From contig OX637399.1 of assembly GCA_951799425.1 (NCBI GenBank), positions 18,822,001 to 18,886,000 of the forward strand: DNA of 64,000 nucleotides, in the 5' to 3' direction. The position numbers and the translations under genes were made by a program. This DNA is from Ilex aquifolium (Eukaryota; Streptophyta; Magnoliopsida; Aquifoliales; Aquifoliaceae). Below the pieces are notes generated by a model. It did not search any database and had not been told where the DNA came from. It worked only from the letters and a program-made list of their open reading frames with translations. Below are positions 13,197 through 25,100 of this stretch, piece after piece. Position 1 is the first letter of the stretch. Every line of letters starts with the position of its first letter.

Positions 13197-15406
13197 GGTA
13201 TAATCTAGCCCTTCTTGTTAACCCCAACCCTTATTTTTAATGCAACCCGTGCGACTTAGTCGAACCTAGGTCCAACCTTCTCAAGACCACGTATCAACCC
13301 ATCAATGATGGTGTTTGATCAAAACCATGCTCACATCCAAACTCATAGCACATACCCACGAATGTGATACTACCCGTGCATATGCAATGTAAATGTACAA
13401 TTACAAATTCTAATGTCACGCTCAACATATCATAAGCATATTATGAACATGTCCCAATTCCACAAAAATTCTCAAGTTCTCAATGTCAATATATCATAAG
13501 GCATATACCAACATTTCCCCAACATCAATCCCAAGCATGTTATAACATATTCAATCCAAATAACAAACTTAATCAACATAGGTATTTTATCAAACACTTT
13601 CAAGGCATAAATGTAAACATATAGCATGCCCAATCAACACATTCATCTTAACATTCCAATGAGCAATTTCACCAAAACCCAATTCATGCAAGAATTGATT
13701 TTAACCATTCTTATACCCATTTTTCTCATTTCAACTACAATAGGTATGTGTCATACATGAGACTAATCTCTAAAACCCTACCCATTTCAAATTTTAACTC
13801 AAGGTTGGAAATAAACCTAGTTAGGAAAGAAACCCTACCTCTTGAAGCGTAATACACTTAGTAGGAACTCCAAGAAATCCAAATAAAGCTTCAGCACCTT
13901 GATTCCAAGAATCCTGTCTTTGAGACCTTGGCGAAATTCGCGATTTTTGGTACGTAGTAGTAGCTCTCGTCGCGTATAACAACTTTTGTTTCTTGGCCCA
14001 AAACAATCCGACGAACGGTTGGCCCTAGATCTCCAGGAGAAGGGCTTGAAGAACCCTTGTGGCTCACATTAAGCCACACGTCCCATCTTTTTTTGATCCG
14101 ATTTCGTCCTGAATCAATTAAATCTCGTCCTGTGTTATATTTAATATATTTTATTTGAACTAACTTTAAATTATTTTTCATGTTTCACAATCAAATCCCG
14201 ATCACATTTATTTTAATCACACGACGCCCGATTGCATCATAAAACGCAAAAAAAATCGACTGTCTCGGAATTCAATAAAAATTGACTAGGTAACTAGCTT
14301 TCGCGAGACGAATCCAACAATGAGGTCCATTCTAGTTTTAGAAAAATTTGAATTTTAAACCCGTAGCCATGGCTAATTACCATTTTACCCTTCACAATAA
14401 AATTTTTAAATTTTCTTGAATTTTATAGGAACGCAGTTTTCACTCTAGCGATAACTGCCCTATGACTACCCTCCCACCGATTGAGCAGTCATTCGCGAAT
14501 CTGAGTTTTTTTATTTATTAAGACTACCCTTATTCAGAACTTATAAATAGGGAGTGTCTTTCCCACATTTAGGTCAAGCCTTTAGACAGATTTTTTAAGA
14601 AGCAATTTATCTTTCAACCTTGAGAGTTTTCACCATAATCTAGATCCCTAAGAATTCAAAGGCTACCACCAGTGATTCTTTCCATCCTCACAACATGGAG
14701 TAGGAGAGCTTGTTGGTGAACAAACCCATTGATGTGTGCATACTGAGGATTGTTGGTGTGCCCATAATCACTTGAGGCCTAGATGAACTGTGCGGCGGGG
14801 AGGTCCAAGGGAAGCTACACCAAACGTCGGAGAGGGAGTTTCACTGGAGACATATAGCAAGGGAAGGAGCATCTAACCATGGTATTGGTTGAAGTATAAG
14901 ACTCGAGTACTTGTATGTTGACTTGGCGCGTAGTGGATTACACTTTGGTGAACCCCGAGTGGTTCTCCGCGATTTTTCCCAAGGTCTGCATCACCAAATT
15001 ACTTATATCTCTTATTGATTATTGTACACACTTGCAATTTTGAGAACACACACCCACTATGTGTTTGATATTTTAATTATTAGATTTCATATCATCCATA
15101 GTTGTGCAATTGAGTTTGTGAGTTTGTTGGAATCGCTGTGAGATTGACTTGAGTGAATTAATTGCATATTAATTAAAATCAATCGTCAATGTTCAAAGGG
15201 TTATTGGTGTTTGAAAGGGGTTCTCATAGTTAATTTTCATATTCGATTAAGAATAGGTAATTGAGGTAGATATAGGTTTTAAATTGTAATTAATTTGGGC
15301 TAAAATCAAAAAATCTATTCACCCCGCTTCTAGGTTAAGTGTCTTGATCTCCACGTTTATAATGGTGATGGAATATCCACATCGGATTTCCTCTTCCAGA
15401 ACAACA

Positions 15407-16075
15407 AATTTGTATTTATATCATGATTCTATATCATGCTTGTTATGAGTCACCATTGGATTAACATTTGTAGCAAATAAGGAAAGAATATTTTGGGATA
15501 ACTTGATTCTGTACCTTGATTGTCATGGGTCATCATTGGATTGACATTTGTGAAAAAAGGGGAGAATATTTTAGGTACATATGGGAGAAATCGGGGAGAT
15601 TTACTCTTGACTAACCTAGGTAAGTTGCATGTGAATTTAGTAAGAGGGGTTTGTTCTAATACTCGGGGGAGTACATTTACAAACTTTCCATAAAGTCACC
15701 TATTTTGTTTATTTTACACTTGTGAACACCAACTAAGGGGGAGAACTTGATGTGATTGACATTGTTATATCAAAAAGTTTATAAGTATATGGAGCGAAGT
15801 AATTCTTAATTTGTTACATATTTGCACTTGCACAACGTATACATGAATATGCCCTATGTTTCACTTAGTGCTTGCCAAACCTGTGTTATGTTATGTATTT
15901 CTAATATATGATGCTCTTCATAAGGTTTTGGTTTGAGTGGTGATATGTAAAACTATGATCTTAAAGCTATATATCTAAGGAAGAAATCTTGTACTTAAAT
16001 AGAAATTTAGCACTTGTACATAGGTGTTAATTTCTTACTTATGTATTTTTTTCATGAAATAGCCAAAGGGTATAT
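15407..16075 (+). mobile_element. Inter-LTR fragment of the SIRE-like element
   Basis: Contains two copies of the phrase around accattggattaacatttgt / tcattggattgacatttgtg. The second is followed by the purine tract aaaaaaggggagaatatttt near 15556. The rest parallels 6080-6660 in the first element. No domain recognisable. It links the LTR ending near 15406 to the one starting at 16076, so it is what remains of an internal region after large deletion. Confidence 0.45.
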
Positions 16076-17936
16076 TGTTAGATCATATGTTTGAAATTGA
16101 CTAATTTCATAGAGTTCATTGTAAATCTTAATCTATTACATTGTCATGATGTTACAATGATTGAAGATCTGAAAGCATCATTGAAAGAAGGAGATCAAGT
16201 GTCAAAACTACATGATTTGCACTCGAAATGTACCTTCAATGTTAGGACAAAGATAATGACCTAGATACTTAAGATGATTCCTTGGTTTAATAGACTTAGG
16301 AGGATTAGAGTTAAAATTGACTCTGGACTAATCCATGTATGGCTCCTAGGTGTTATTCAACGTGTTAGATTATATTTGTAATTGACTAATTTTGTGAAGT
16401 CCATTGTAAAATCTCAACTTATTTCATGGTCATGATGCTATCAAGTTCAAGATTCGAAAGCATCATTGAAGGGAGGAGATCAAACGTCAAATCAACATCA
16501 TTCAACATCCGTATGCATCTTCATGCTTAGGACAAGATAATGACCTAGACACCTAAGATGAACCCTTAGTTAATTTTCACTTAGGCTGATTAGGATGAAA
16601 ATGGAATTGGAAGCAATCCAATTATGAATCCTAGGTGATTTTAAAGAAAAAAATTTCTAAATCATTTATGATTTTTGAAAACATAGTTTGAGTCACAATC
16701 GGACCCCTCTTTGAGCAATGCCCTTCAGTGCTCAAGAGGCAAGTTTTTACATGGTTTAATGCTTAAAAATCTATAGGGACCGATCTATACTCACTAGCCT
16801 TCGCTAGAGCGGTATCTTTATTACTTAGGGAAGGAAATGAAAAAGGCCATGGAAGGTAGTTTTGGGCTCACTCTATGAGCTCGCTCGAGTAGTCTCATGG
16901 TCGCTCGAGCGGTGCCTGTCTTTCTCGTGTTTGAAACATTATTTTCACTCCAGCGACAACCGCCCTATGGTTGTACTCTCACCGCCCTATGAACTCCTGC
17001 CAATCGATTGGTCATTCACGAATCTAGGTTTTCTTATTTACTAAGAATACCTTTATTCTGGACCTATAAATAAGGAGAGCCTTCCTCACACTTTGGTTAA
17101 GCCTTTAGTGAGATTTTCAAGAGAGAAAATCATTCTTTTACCTTGAGAGCTTCCACCATAATCTAGATCCCTAAGAGCCAAAGGCTACCACTAGATATTC
17201 TACTCAACCTCACAAATTGGAGTTGAAGATCTTAATGGTTTGATAAACCCATTGGTGTGTGCATATCGAGGATTGTTGGCATGTCTATAATTACTTGAGA
17301 CTTAGACGAACCATGTAGAAGGGAGGTCCAAGTGAAGTTGTACTAGACGTCGAAGAGGGACTTTCGGCGGAAAGGCACAACAAGGAAATGAGTATCTGAT
17401 CATGGTATTGGTTGAGGTATAAGTCTCGAGTAATTGTATATTGACTTAGGAAGTAGTAGATTAGGCTTTGGTGAACCCCAAGTGGTTCCCTGCAATTTTT
17501 CTCCAAGAAGGGTTTTTGCGTCAACAAATCGCTTGAGTTATTTTCTCTTATTGTATGCATTTGTGATTGTTTGCACACACGGACACTATGTGTTTGCAAA
17601 TTTGATTGTTTGACATCTATTCAACCATAGTTGTGCAATTTGAATTTTAGGTTTGGGGTCGATGTGAGATTGATTTTGAGTGAATTAATTGAAGATTAAT
17701 TTAAATCAATCGTCATGTGTGACATGAGTTGTGCTATGTAAAAGAGATTCTCATTGTTAATTTTTGTATTCGATTGAGAACAGGTAATTATGGTAGATAT
17801 ATATTTTTAATTGGTAATTAATTTCGGCTAAAATTGAAAAACCTATTCACCCCTTCTAGGTATAGTGTTTTGAGCTCTACGTGTAAAATTATGAGAGAAG
17901 ATTTACATCGAATTTCCCTTCCCAGATTAACATAAC
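16076..17936 (+). mobile_element. Second LTR of the SIRE-like family, with a short internal duplication
   Basis: Starts tgttagatcat at 16076. The first 290 bases are duplicated: a second start-like copy (gttagattatatttgtaatt) appears near 16362, then the LTR runs on to about 17936. It shares with the first LTR the segment at about 16680-17070 around ctagccttcgctagagcggt and the late segment around ggtgaaccccaagtggttcc. No coding capacity. Confidence 0.5.
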
Positions 17937-18726
17937 AAAAAAAATATTTCTAAACCATTTTGTGTTTTGAAATCATAGTTTGAGCAATTAGCGAACCCCC
18001 TCTTGAGTAACACCCTTTAGTGCTCAAGAGAAATTTTTTTTTTGCTTGGTTTTAGACTTAAAAAATAAGTAGGGATTGCCCTATCCTCCTAGCCTTCGCT
18101 AGAGTAACCTCTTCATGACTTAGGAAAAAGATAGACAAAGGCTAAATAAAGGAGGAGCAGGGACCACCCTTGAGGCCGCTTGAGTAGTCTCAGAGGTCGC
18201 TCGAGTTGTCCCAAGATCGTTCAAGCGATCATTTTTCATTCATGAGACCATTGCCCTATGACCACATTCTCATTGATCGAGCGGTCGTTTGCAAATCTGT
18301 GTTTTCTTGTTGACCAAGATTACCTTTATTCCGAACCATTAAATATGGAAAGCCTTTCCTACAACTATGGTGAGCCTTTAACAAGCCTTTTGAAGAGAGA
18401 AATTTATCTTAGACCTAAAGAGCTTCTACCACAACCTTACATCCTTAAGACCCAAGGCTACCATCTAGACATTCAACCCAATCTCATAACTTAGTATTGA
18501 AGATCTTGATTGATTGAAGACAAAACCCATGGTTGTGTGCATTCCGAGGATAGTTGGTGTGCCAAAGATCGCTCGAGGTCTAGAGGATGGTCACAGAGGT
18601 GAATCCAAGTGAAGATACACATAATGTCAAAGATGGACTTTTGGCGGGGAGCCTTATTAAAGGAAGGGAGCATCTAACCATGGTATTGGTTGAGATATAA
18701 GATTCTAGTACTTGTAAACTAACTTT

Positions 18727-19145
18727 GGACAACTCCAAACGTCCCCTATCCATCACCTACCTATCGTTTAGGTGGCACCAGCGAGATCTAGCTAAGGTAA
18801 GGAACTTTGTGTCGCAACTGTGATCTCACGAACTGAACTTCGTTGCTTTCTCTCACACGAACCGAATGAGCGTTGTGTCGTGGGTTAGTTTCGGGGCGGG
18901 GAGCGAAGAGAGACCAGAAGAATGATTCATTTGGATCGACGAACATTTTCAACCCCAAAAAAACTAAGAATCAATGAAATCTCTATCTATCCATGAACAT
19001 CTATTCTATATGTATATCTAGGCGATCTCTCTATACATATCAAAGTTTTTTATGGCATTATATGATCGCTTAGCCATAGCCGCATATGCTTATACTGTGT
19101 ATTTTTGCTCGCTGTCATTGAGTTTACGGCTCTTATGGGTGATTA
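18727..19145. other. Unassigned block, not matching surrounding repeats
   Basis: About 420 bp interrupt the third SIRE-like LTR and are not related by eye to any other part of the window. Base composition is more balanced than the flanks, with stretches such as ttcggggcggggagcg. A weak inverted repeat (caccta / taggtgg) lies near 18758-18775. Composition and style are reminiscent of plant organellar DNA, but I recognise no organellar gene, so that origin is only a guess. Confidence 0.3.
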
Positions 19146-19555
19146 GGTGCCCCTTTTGCATAATAACTCTACCAATGGCATGTCTAAAGCATCGGTATGT
19201 ACCTCGAACGATTAGCATGATTCGGAAAGGCCAACATCGGTTTAGCCATGATGGCTCCTTTTAAGTCCTCTATGGCCTTCCCCTTCTCATTTTCCATGCA
19301 AATGGTCCTTCCCTTGATCTGCTGTCCAAGGAACAAGACTTCTTGTTGAACCAAATATCATTTTCCCCTCTGAACATAAAGCTGGTTGTCGCGTAATATA
19401 TGAAAGATAGCTTTATAGTGCTCCACGCGCTCTTCAAGTGTCCCACTATAGACTACAATGTCATCAAGATCTACCACCTCAAATCGATCCAGGTAGGGGA
19501 GGAACAACTGTTCATCAAGGTGCAAAATGTTGCTAGGGGCATTGGTCAAGCAGGT
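19146..19555 (-). pseudogene. Ty3/Gypsy reverse transcriptase fragment
   Basis: The minus-strand reading carries the reverse transcriptase active-site region as VVDLDDIVVYSGT (the second V of the usual VVYLDDI is kept but Y is replaced by D), then the family pattern LEERVEH and LRDNQLYV. This is the centre of a Gypsy RT domain, about 60 residues in one frame, with related sequence continuing after a stop towards 19150. It is only a scrap: no protease, RNase H or integrase is attached. It lies in the mosaic block inside the third SIRE-like LTR. Confidence 0.75.
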
Positions 19556-19900
19556 TTTGGTAAACCAAGAAGTTCCCTACGGTTTTTCCCGAGTAGGGTT
19601 TCCGCGTTAACTAGTTGCTTGTGTTATTTATTGTATTTTCATATACACTTGTGATTTGACGCACATATGCATGCTATGTGTTTGATTGTAGTTTAATTGA
19701 ATATCTTCATCATCCATAATTGCGTTCAAAGGGTTTGGGATCCCCCACAGGAGATTGAGTGTTTTAATTGACAAATTAACAATATCAATCTTCATGGATT
19801 CATGGTAATTAAAAGGGGTTCTTACCATTAATTATTAAATTCTTGTGAGAAGAGATAGTTGAGGTAGAATTAGGTTTTAAATTGTGATTGATTAAGCTCT

Positions 19901-20239
19901 ACGAAAAAAGGAAACTTAAAATATTTGAGAAATAATTGTATAGAGAGAAGTAAAGAGGAGAGAGAGTTTGAGGGTTCTTTTGTGAAGACTAATGAAAGAT
20001 CATGGATTATATGAAACTCTAACCAATAGTGTAAGGTGCAACGTAAAAAAATAAAAGTTTAGTAGACAATGTGAAATACACATAGTTCAAGAGGTCTAAG
20101 TGTGAGTTGCTCTTTTAGCAAGTAATAAAACAATAAAATATTTAAAATGTTACTAACCAACCTAAAAATTAAAAATTTTGTTACAATATTTTCTGGTCAG
20201 GTTGACACACTCGTCAAGGAAGACCGAAAATCAGGCCTA
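19901..20239. other. AT-rich intergenic stretch, nothing recognised
   Basis: No coding sequence, repeat end or motif that I can support. Confidence 0.4.
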
Positions 20240-20983
20240 TGGCCTGTTTGATAGGTTTAGATATTGGCCATCGGGCATTGGCGTTTACAGAGACTTAATA
20301 GTATTTTTAATCTTGACTCAATTTTTTATTTAATTTTGAGTTAACATTTGAATAAAAAGTTTAGTTTGATAGAAATGACTCCAATGGGCCAACACAAATT
20401 TAAAGAGGATAAATTCAAATTTAAAAGAGGGTGAAAGTTTTAAAAAAGAATGAAATCTGATGGTTGATGATTTGAGTAAAAGTTTGAATTTTCCACAATT
20501 TGAATAAAAAATTAAGTCTTTGTTGATTTGGTATGAATTTGAGTATAAGATTATAAAAAAAAATTTGAATTATTTTTATTCAAATTTAAATTTAAATCTG
20601 AAAAAAAAGTAAAGACCGGATATGTTCACCAATCAACTGAGTCGCGGCTAATGGCGGCCATAGGGTAGGACAATGATTTATTGAGACGCATACACTAATC
20701 TTAGAGCGTCTTCAAGGGTTAGTTATTTGACATTTGTTAGCTAAAATAAAGAGCCAAATCACAAAATTATACTCAAAGTGACTAGTTATTTGACTAACTA
20801 TTTTACATTTGGGCTAAATAGCTCTCTACATTTGGCTAGTCTCATTGGTTGACTATTTTATATTTGGAGAGTCAAATAACTCTTTTTGCACTCTAAAGAG
20901 ATAATTATTTTATATTTTGACGATGTGACAAACTATGTAATATTTTGACTTAAAATATTAACAATAGTTATTAATATATTTTA
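20240..20983. repeat. MITE-like AT-rich sequence
   Basis: Two short AT-rich blocks have the look of decayed miniature elements. One, about 20240-20650, opens with ggcctgtttgataggttta, a common MITE-style terminus. The other, about 20700-20970, is rich in the repeated words gttatttgac and ttatatttgg in both orientations. I could not identify matching termini or target duplications, so limits are approximate. Confidence 0.35.
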
Positions 20984-22005
20984 GGGAGAATTACATCCAG
21001 ACCCCTTAAGATTTGTCACTTAATCACTCAGACCCTTGACATTTGAAATATTACACACATACCCCCTGAAGTTTGTACGCACGTAACGCTTAGACCCCTG
21101 CTATAAATATATCCATTAATAAATTACACATAGACCTCTTGAAGTTTGTAAACATATATTACTTAGACCTCTTAAGTTTAAAATGTTATACTTAGATTAA
21201 AAATATTTCAATCAAAGATAAAATATCAAATATTTTAAATTTTACAATTAAAATTCATGTTCTATTGTATCATTTATTGAAATAAAATCAAAAATAAGAA
21301 TTCAATTTTTTCTTAAAAAATCGTAATTAGTATACAATTATATTGTTTATTGGAATTAATTTGGTTGTCTAAACGACCAAATTAAAATACCAAACTACCC
21401 CAATTAAAGCTAAAAGATATTGTGTCCATTACAGTTTGACCCCTTGTTTAATTTTTTAGTTTTGTTCTAATAAATAGTATAATTATATATTAACTATGAT
21501 TTTTAAAAAAAAATTAGATTTTTTATATATGATTTTATTTCAATAAATTACATAATAGAACATGAATTTTGGATGTAAAATTCATGTTCTATTATGAATT
21601 ACTTAGACCCCTTGTTTGATTTTTTAGCTTTATTCCAGTAGATAATATAATTGTATACTAATTACGATTTTTTAAGAAAAATTAATTTTTAATTTTTAAT
21701 TTTATTTTAATAAATGATACAATAGAACATGAATTTTGGTTGTAAAATTTAAAATTTTTTATATTCTATCTTTGATTGGAGTATTTTTGGTCTAAGTATA
21801 ATATTTTAAACTTAAGGGGTCTAAGTATAATATACCTACAAACTTCAGGGACTCTAAGTGTAATTTATTAATGGATATATTTATAGTAGAGGTTTAAGTG
21901 TTACGCGCGTACAAACTTTAAGGAGTCTGTGTGTAATATTTTAAATATTAAGGGATCTGAGTGATTAATTGACAAACCTTAGGGGGTCTAGATATAATTC
22001 TCCCT
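20984..22005. mobile_element. Foldback element with about 380-bp terminal inverted repeats
   Basis: The left end agggagaattacatc (20984) is mirrored by the right end gatataattctccct (22005). The two arms stay alignable for about 380 bases (20984-21370 against 22005-21610), including the phrases atatatccattaataaatta and catgttctattgtatcattt. Both flanks carry atatttt (20977-20983, 22006-22012), a seven-base target duplication. A third, diverged copy of part of the right arm occupies about 21430-21590. No transposase. Long arms of this kind are known from foldback and Mutator-like non-autonomous elements. It lies 122 bp upstream of the NEMP start codon. Confidence 0.8.
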
Positions 22006-22127
22006 ATATTTTACACAGCTATTTTGTAGACGCTTTTGGAAATGCAGCAATGGACGTTGAATAAACCAAAATTTCCAAGAGTCAAAGCGCGCGTGCTCTA
22101 AGGAAGGAGAGAGACAGAGATTGAGCG
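22006..22127 (+). promoter_or_regulatory. Proximal 5' region of the NEMP gene, with two upstream ATGs
   Basis: These 122 bp are all that separates the foldback element from the start codon. I see no convincing TATA box. Two upstream ATGs occur: one opens a 19-codon uORF (22042-22101), the other a 4-codon uORF (22050-22064). Neither overlaps the main start. The last 35 bases are purine-rich (aaggaaggagagagacagag), a usual plant 5' UTR composition. The transcription start is not determinable here, so whether the uORFs are in the mRNA is unknown. Confidence 0.4.
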
Positions 22128-25100
22128 ATGGGGTTGTCATCGGCTCTTCTCCTTTTCTTCTCTCTTTCACTTTTGCTTCCCAACTGTCCAAGCGCCGGCC
22201 ACGTGGATTCAGTCAAAGGTAAACTTCCCATACTCAGGCTCTCGTTCGTTAACACCCCCGTTTGGTCTCCGAGAAAATTGAAGAAAACGGTATTAGAAAA
22301 GAGTTTCTTTTTCTTTGTGTGAGGGGAGGGGAGGCGTAGTTTCAAATGATCGATAAACTGGGATTTTCGAATCTCGTCATTTCTAGGGTTATTCTGTTTG
22401 AGCAGAACAAGAACGACTAACACCGTAGAAATAATAACTTATGCACAAGTTTTATTGTAAAGTATCCATCTTTGCAATAATCATCAAGAAAGGGAGAAAA
22501 TTGTGATGGTTTTGGTGTTCAATGAATTTTATTCTACGTTTGGGAGCATGTGATCCATGCCTTGGAGTTGAAATTTTTGCAAAACCATGCTAAAAGTTGA
22601 GCTAATGTGGAATTCAAATGGATCTCGTGCTTCTCAATTCAGCCTCGGAGCATTAACGGGTGGTTGAGCTTGTTTAGTTGGAGTTACATGTTAGATTCTA
22701 TGCCATGAAAGTGTCTGATTGGATGTTTATGACTAGAAATCTAGTGGGTTAAATATTCAATTTGGTATATTGTAGTAGTTTTTGTTTGCTTTTTATGCAA
22801 TTTTGAAGAGTCACACTAGTTTTCCATTTTTATTTTGCTATTTTATTTCAATGGATTTACTTTAACTGTTTTTCAGACTTAATTCTCTTAGTATTTTGAA
22901 ACTGCAGCTGTTGATGTAGAAAATCCAGTTGTGGATGTCACGCCAACCCCCATTGCTGGATATACATCATCTGCCCGAGGTTCTAAAGATGTTGTATTGT
23001 TTGAACGTGTTGGAGTTGTGGGTATATCAAGATTGAAACTTTGGAGTTATGCGAGTGTATATCGTGTCACTTTGGCCCCATCGGTCATAATCCCTGAGAG
23101 TTTACATAGCAAAATTCACATTTGCTTTCACCGGTGAGTGAATTTCCGTGTTTTCAGCTATTCTTTTTCTATCTTTGTTTGTTGTGTGTTAAACATTTAG
23201 TGATGGAAGTTTCGTATATTTGGAGAATTATATCTTACTATTTTTTTGTTGGTAGGAATGCATCACTTGGTTTGTGCAAATGTGAGGATGAGGATTGGAA
23301 AGCTCTCCAGAAGGGGTTATGGAGCTCTGTCATGTCACCTTATGAGAACAGATATGTTGATGTGAAATTTGTTGGTGAATTTTCTGGTTCTGTCACAGTC
23401 ACTGTTGAGGAAGGTTAGGTATTCATTTGCATTTTTTTTCTTTTTTGTCTTCTTTTGACATTTGTCTTGGTGTTTTTTGGTTTGTGCAGAGTTTCAGCGG
23501 TGGCGTCTACTTTGTCTGGCTACGGGTTTTGTTTTACTGCTGTTGGCACCAATTGTTAGCAGTTGGGTTCCCTTTTACTACAGCAGTTCAATGGCTATTG
23601 GAGTTGTGCTTGTCATCATAATACTCCTTTTTCAGGTATAGCAGTTAATAGTCTACTTTTTTTCCTATAGCCTTTCTGATTCCTTGATCTTTTTAATTTG
23701 AAATGATGCGTCCCTTTTTTCCTATATGACTTCTCGCTCTGCGTTATGACTTATGACACTTTTGAAATTCACGTTTTGTAACATTTTCGTTAATTCTTCA
23801 AACTTACTAATTTTATAAGTGCAAATGGTGTTCACTGGTGCATTTGCAATTCTTTGAAAAACTATCAAGAATCTTGAAACTTCAAAAAAGTATTTTTGAT
23901 GTTGTAGTAGTACCAAGGAGAGCAAAAAGAGAAAACACCAAGAGTGCTTAAATATTCTCTTTTTCTCCTTGCTGTAGAATCAAATGGCAAAAAAGTGGGA
24001 AAAAATAGTTTCTTAATATGAAATTCTGTTCATTGTAACTTTATATCGTAATAGACATGTAAAGGAAATCAATTTCACTAAAAACCCTCTTTATTTTTAT
24101 CATTCTATAACTCAACCCCACAAATCCTTGTCCGAAGTAATTGGTGTATGCTATCAAATAGCAAGAAGTGTGGATCAAAATGCAGCCTTTAGACATGGGT
24201 TATGATTGATTGGGGAATGAAAAATACCTGTTTCTCAACTTATTGGTCTTCAAGGAATCAACATGATGTACTGCCTCCATTTAGGAATGAAGTGAAGATA
24301 GATCAGAAGGTTTTCTTGGTTGAAGTTGTTGAACAATTTTTAGTGGTGATATAAAAATTATTGAAAGAACTCGTTCTGCTAGCTTTGCTATTATTGTGGG
24401 ATTGGGTGGGTGCTTCTTGGTTTCGCAGTGTGGTAGCGGATGCGAGAAATTAGAATGGGTCTTCTTTGTTTTTTCAAAAGGTGAAAATCGACTCTTACTA
24501 GTTACAGGTTGAAGTAAATTCCAATAGGTATGGGAAGTTCCTGAATATCTCTAAAGTTTTTTTTCCTGGCAAGAGAAATTACATAGTTGTATCTCCAGGG
24601 GTTGATTGTATTGGTTGGAGGCATTTCTTAATTTTGATGGATGGTATTTTGAATGGTGGAAGTAAGGCTAGCTTTGAAAGTTAGCCTCTGGTTGATGATG
24701 GAGGTATGGAGGTATGGAGAGGAATATATCCAGAGATGGTTCTTTGTGGTTATAGAATATTGGGACTCTTAATCAAAACAAGAGTGCTGAGGAATCCTCT
24801 GTGTTAGGCAAATTGCAAATAGCTGTGGTGTGTAGCAGAGAGAGTCTGGTCATTCCTTGGAGATGGATTCAACTCGCTTTGACAAAATCGCTAGAATTTC
24901 ATGTTGTTTTGAGTCCTTTCCAAGTTGATAGAGCAGTATTTTTTTGTAACGATGAAAGCAGGCTCACCTTGTGTGCAACAAGGATGTGCCTATGATGGAG
25001 GCGGTTGGTAAGGCGACGCTATCTAAATGGACTCCTGACTCAAACTTTGGGAGGGATAGGATGTCTTTTTTTGGGTGGATGGATTGGAATCAAAGGTGTA

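Larger units (their letters stand above)
7272..14428 (-). mobile_element. Outer solo LTR (A), broken into three pieces by two later solo LTRs
   Basis: Begins tgtgacgcccc at 7272 and ends at 14428 in an eroded terminus. It is flanked by a perfect five-base duplication, ggaac (7267-7271 and 14429-14433). Removing the inserts at 7914-10222 and 10645-13196 leaves pieces 7272-7913, about 10223-10644 and about 13202-14428, together some 2.3 kb, a normal LTR length for this family. Read on the minus strand it starts and ends like the LTR at 697-3091 (ends in ggggcgtcaca), so it is probably the same broad family inserted in reverse. Confidence 0.7.
6667..15406 (+). mobile_element. LTR of a SIRE-like Copia element, interrupted by a nest of solo LTRs
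   Basis: Starts tgttagatcatg at 6667. It ends near 15406 in cagaacaaca. The interval 7272-14428 is a separate insertion, so the LTR proper is 6667-7271 plus 14434-15406, about 1.6 kb. Both halves align with the less interrupted copies at 16076-17936 and, inverted, at 61859-60375; those copies read straight across the insertion point. The tract contains several related motifs of the form gctcgagcggt (7196-7250). No protein domain is encoded. Confidence 0.55.
17937..19900 (+). mobile_element. Third, 5'-truncated LTR of the same family, interrupted at 18727-19555
   Basis: Begins abruptly in sequence matching position 6950 of the first LTR (tttctaaaccattttgtgtt), so its first 280 bases are missing. 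LTR sequence stops near 18726 (aaactaactttgg) and resumes near 19556 at the matching point (ttttggtaaacc, compare ctttggtgaacc at 17468). It fades out near 19900 without a clear end. Confidence 0.45.
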
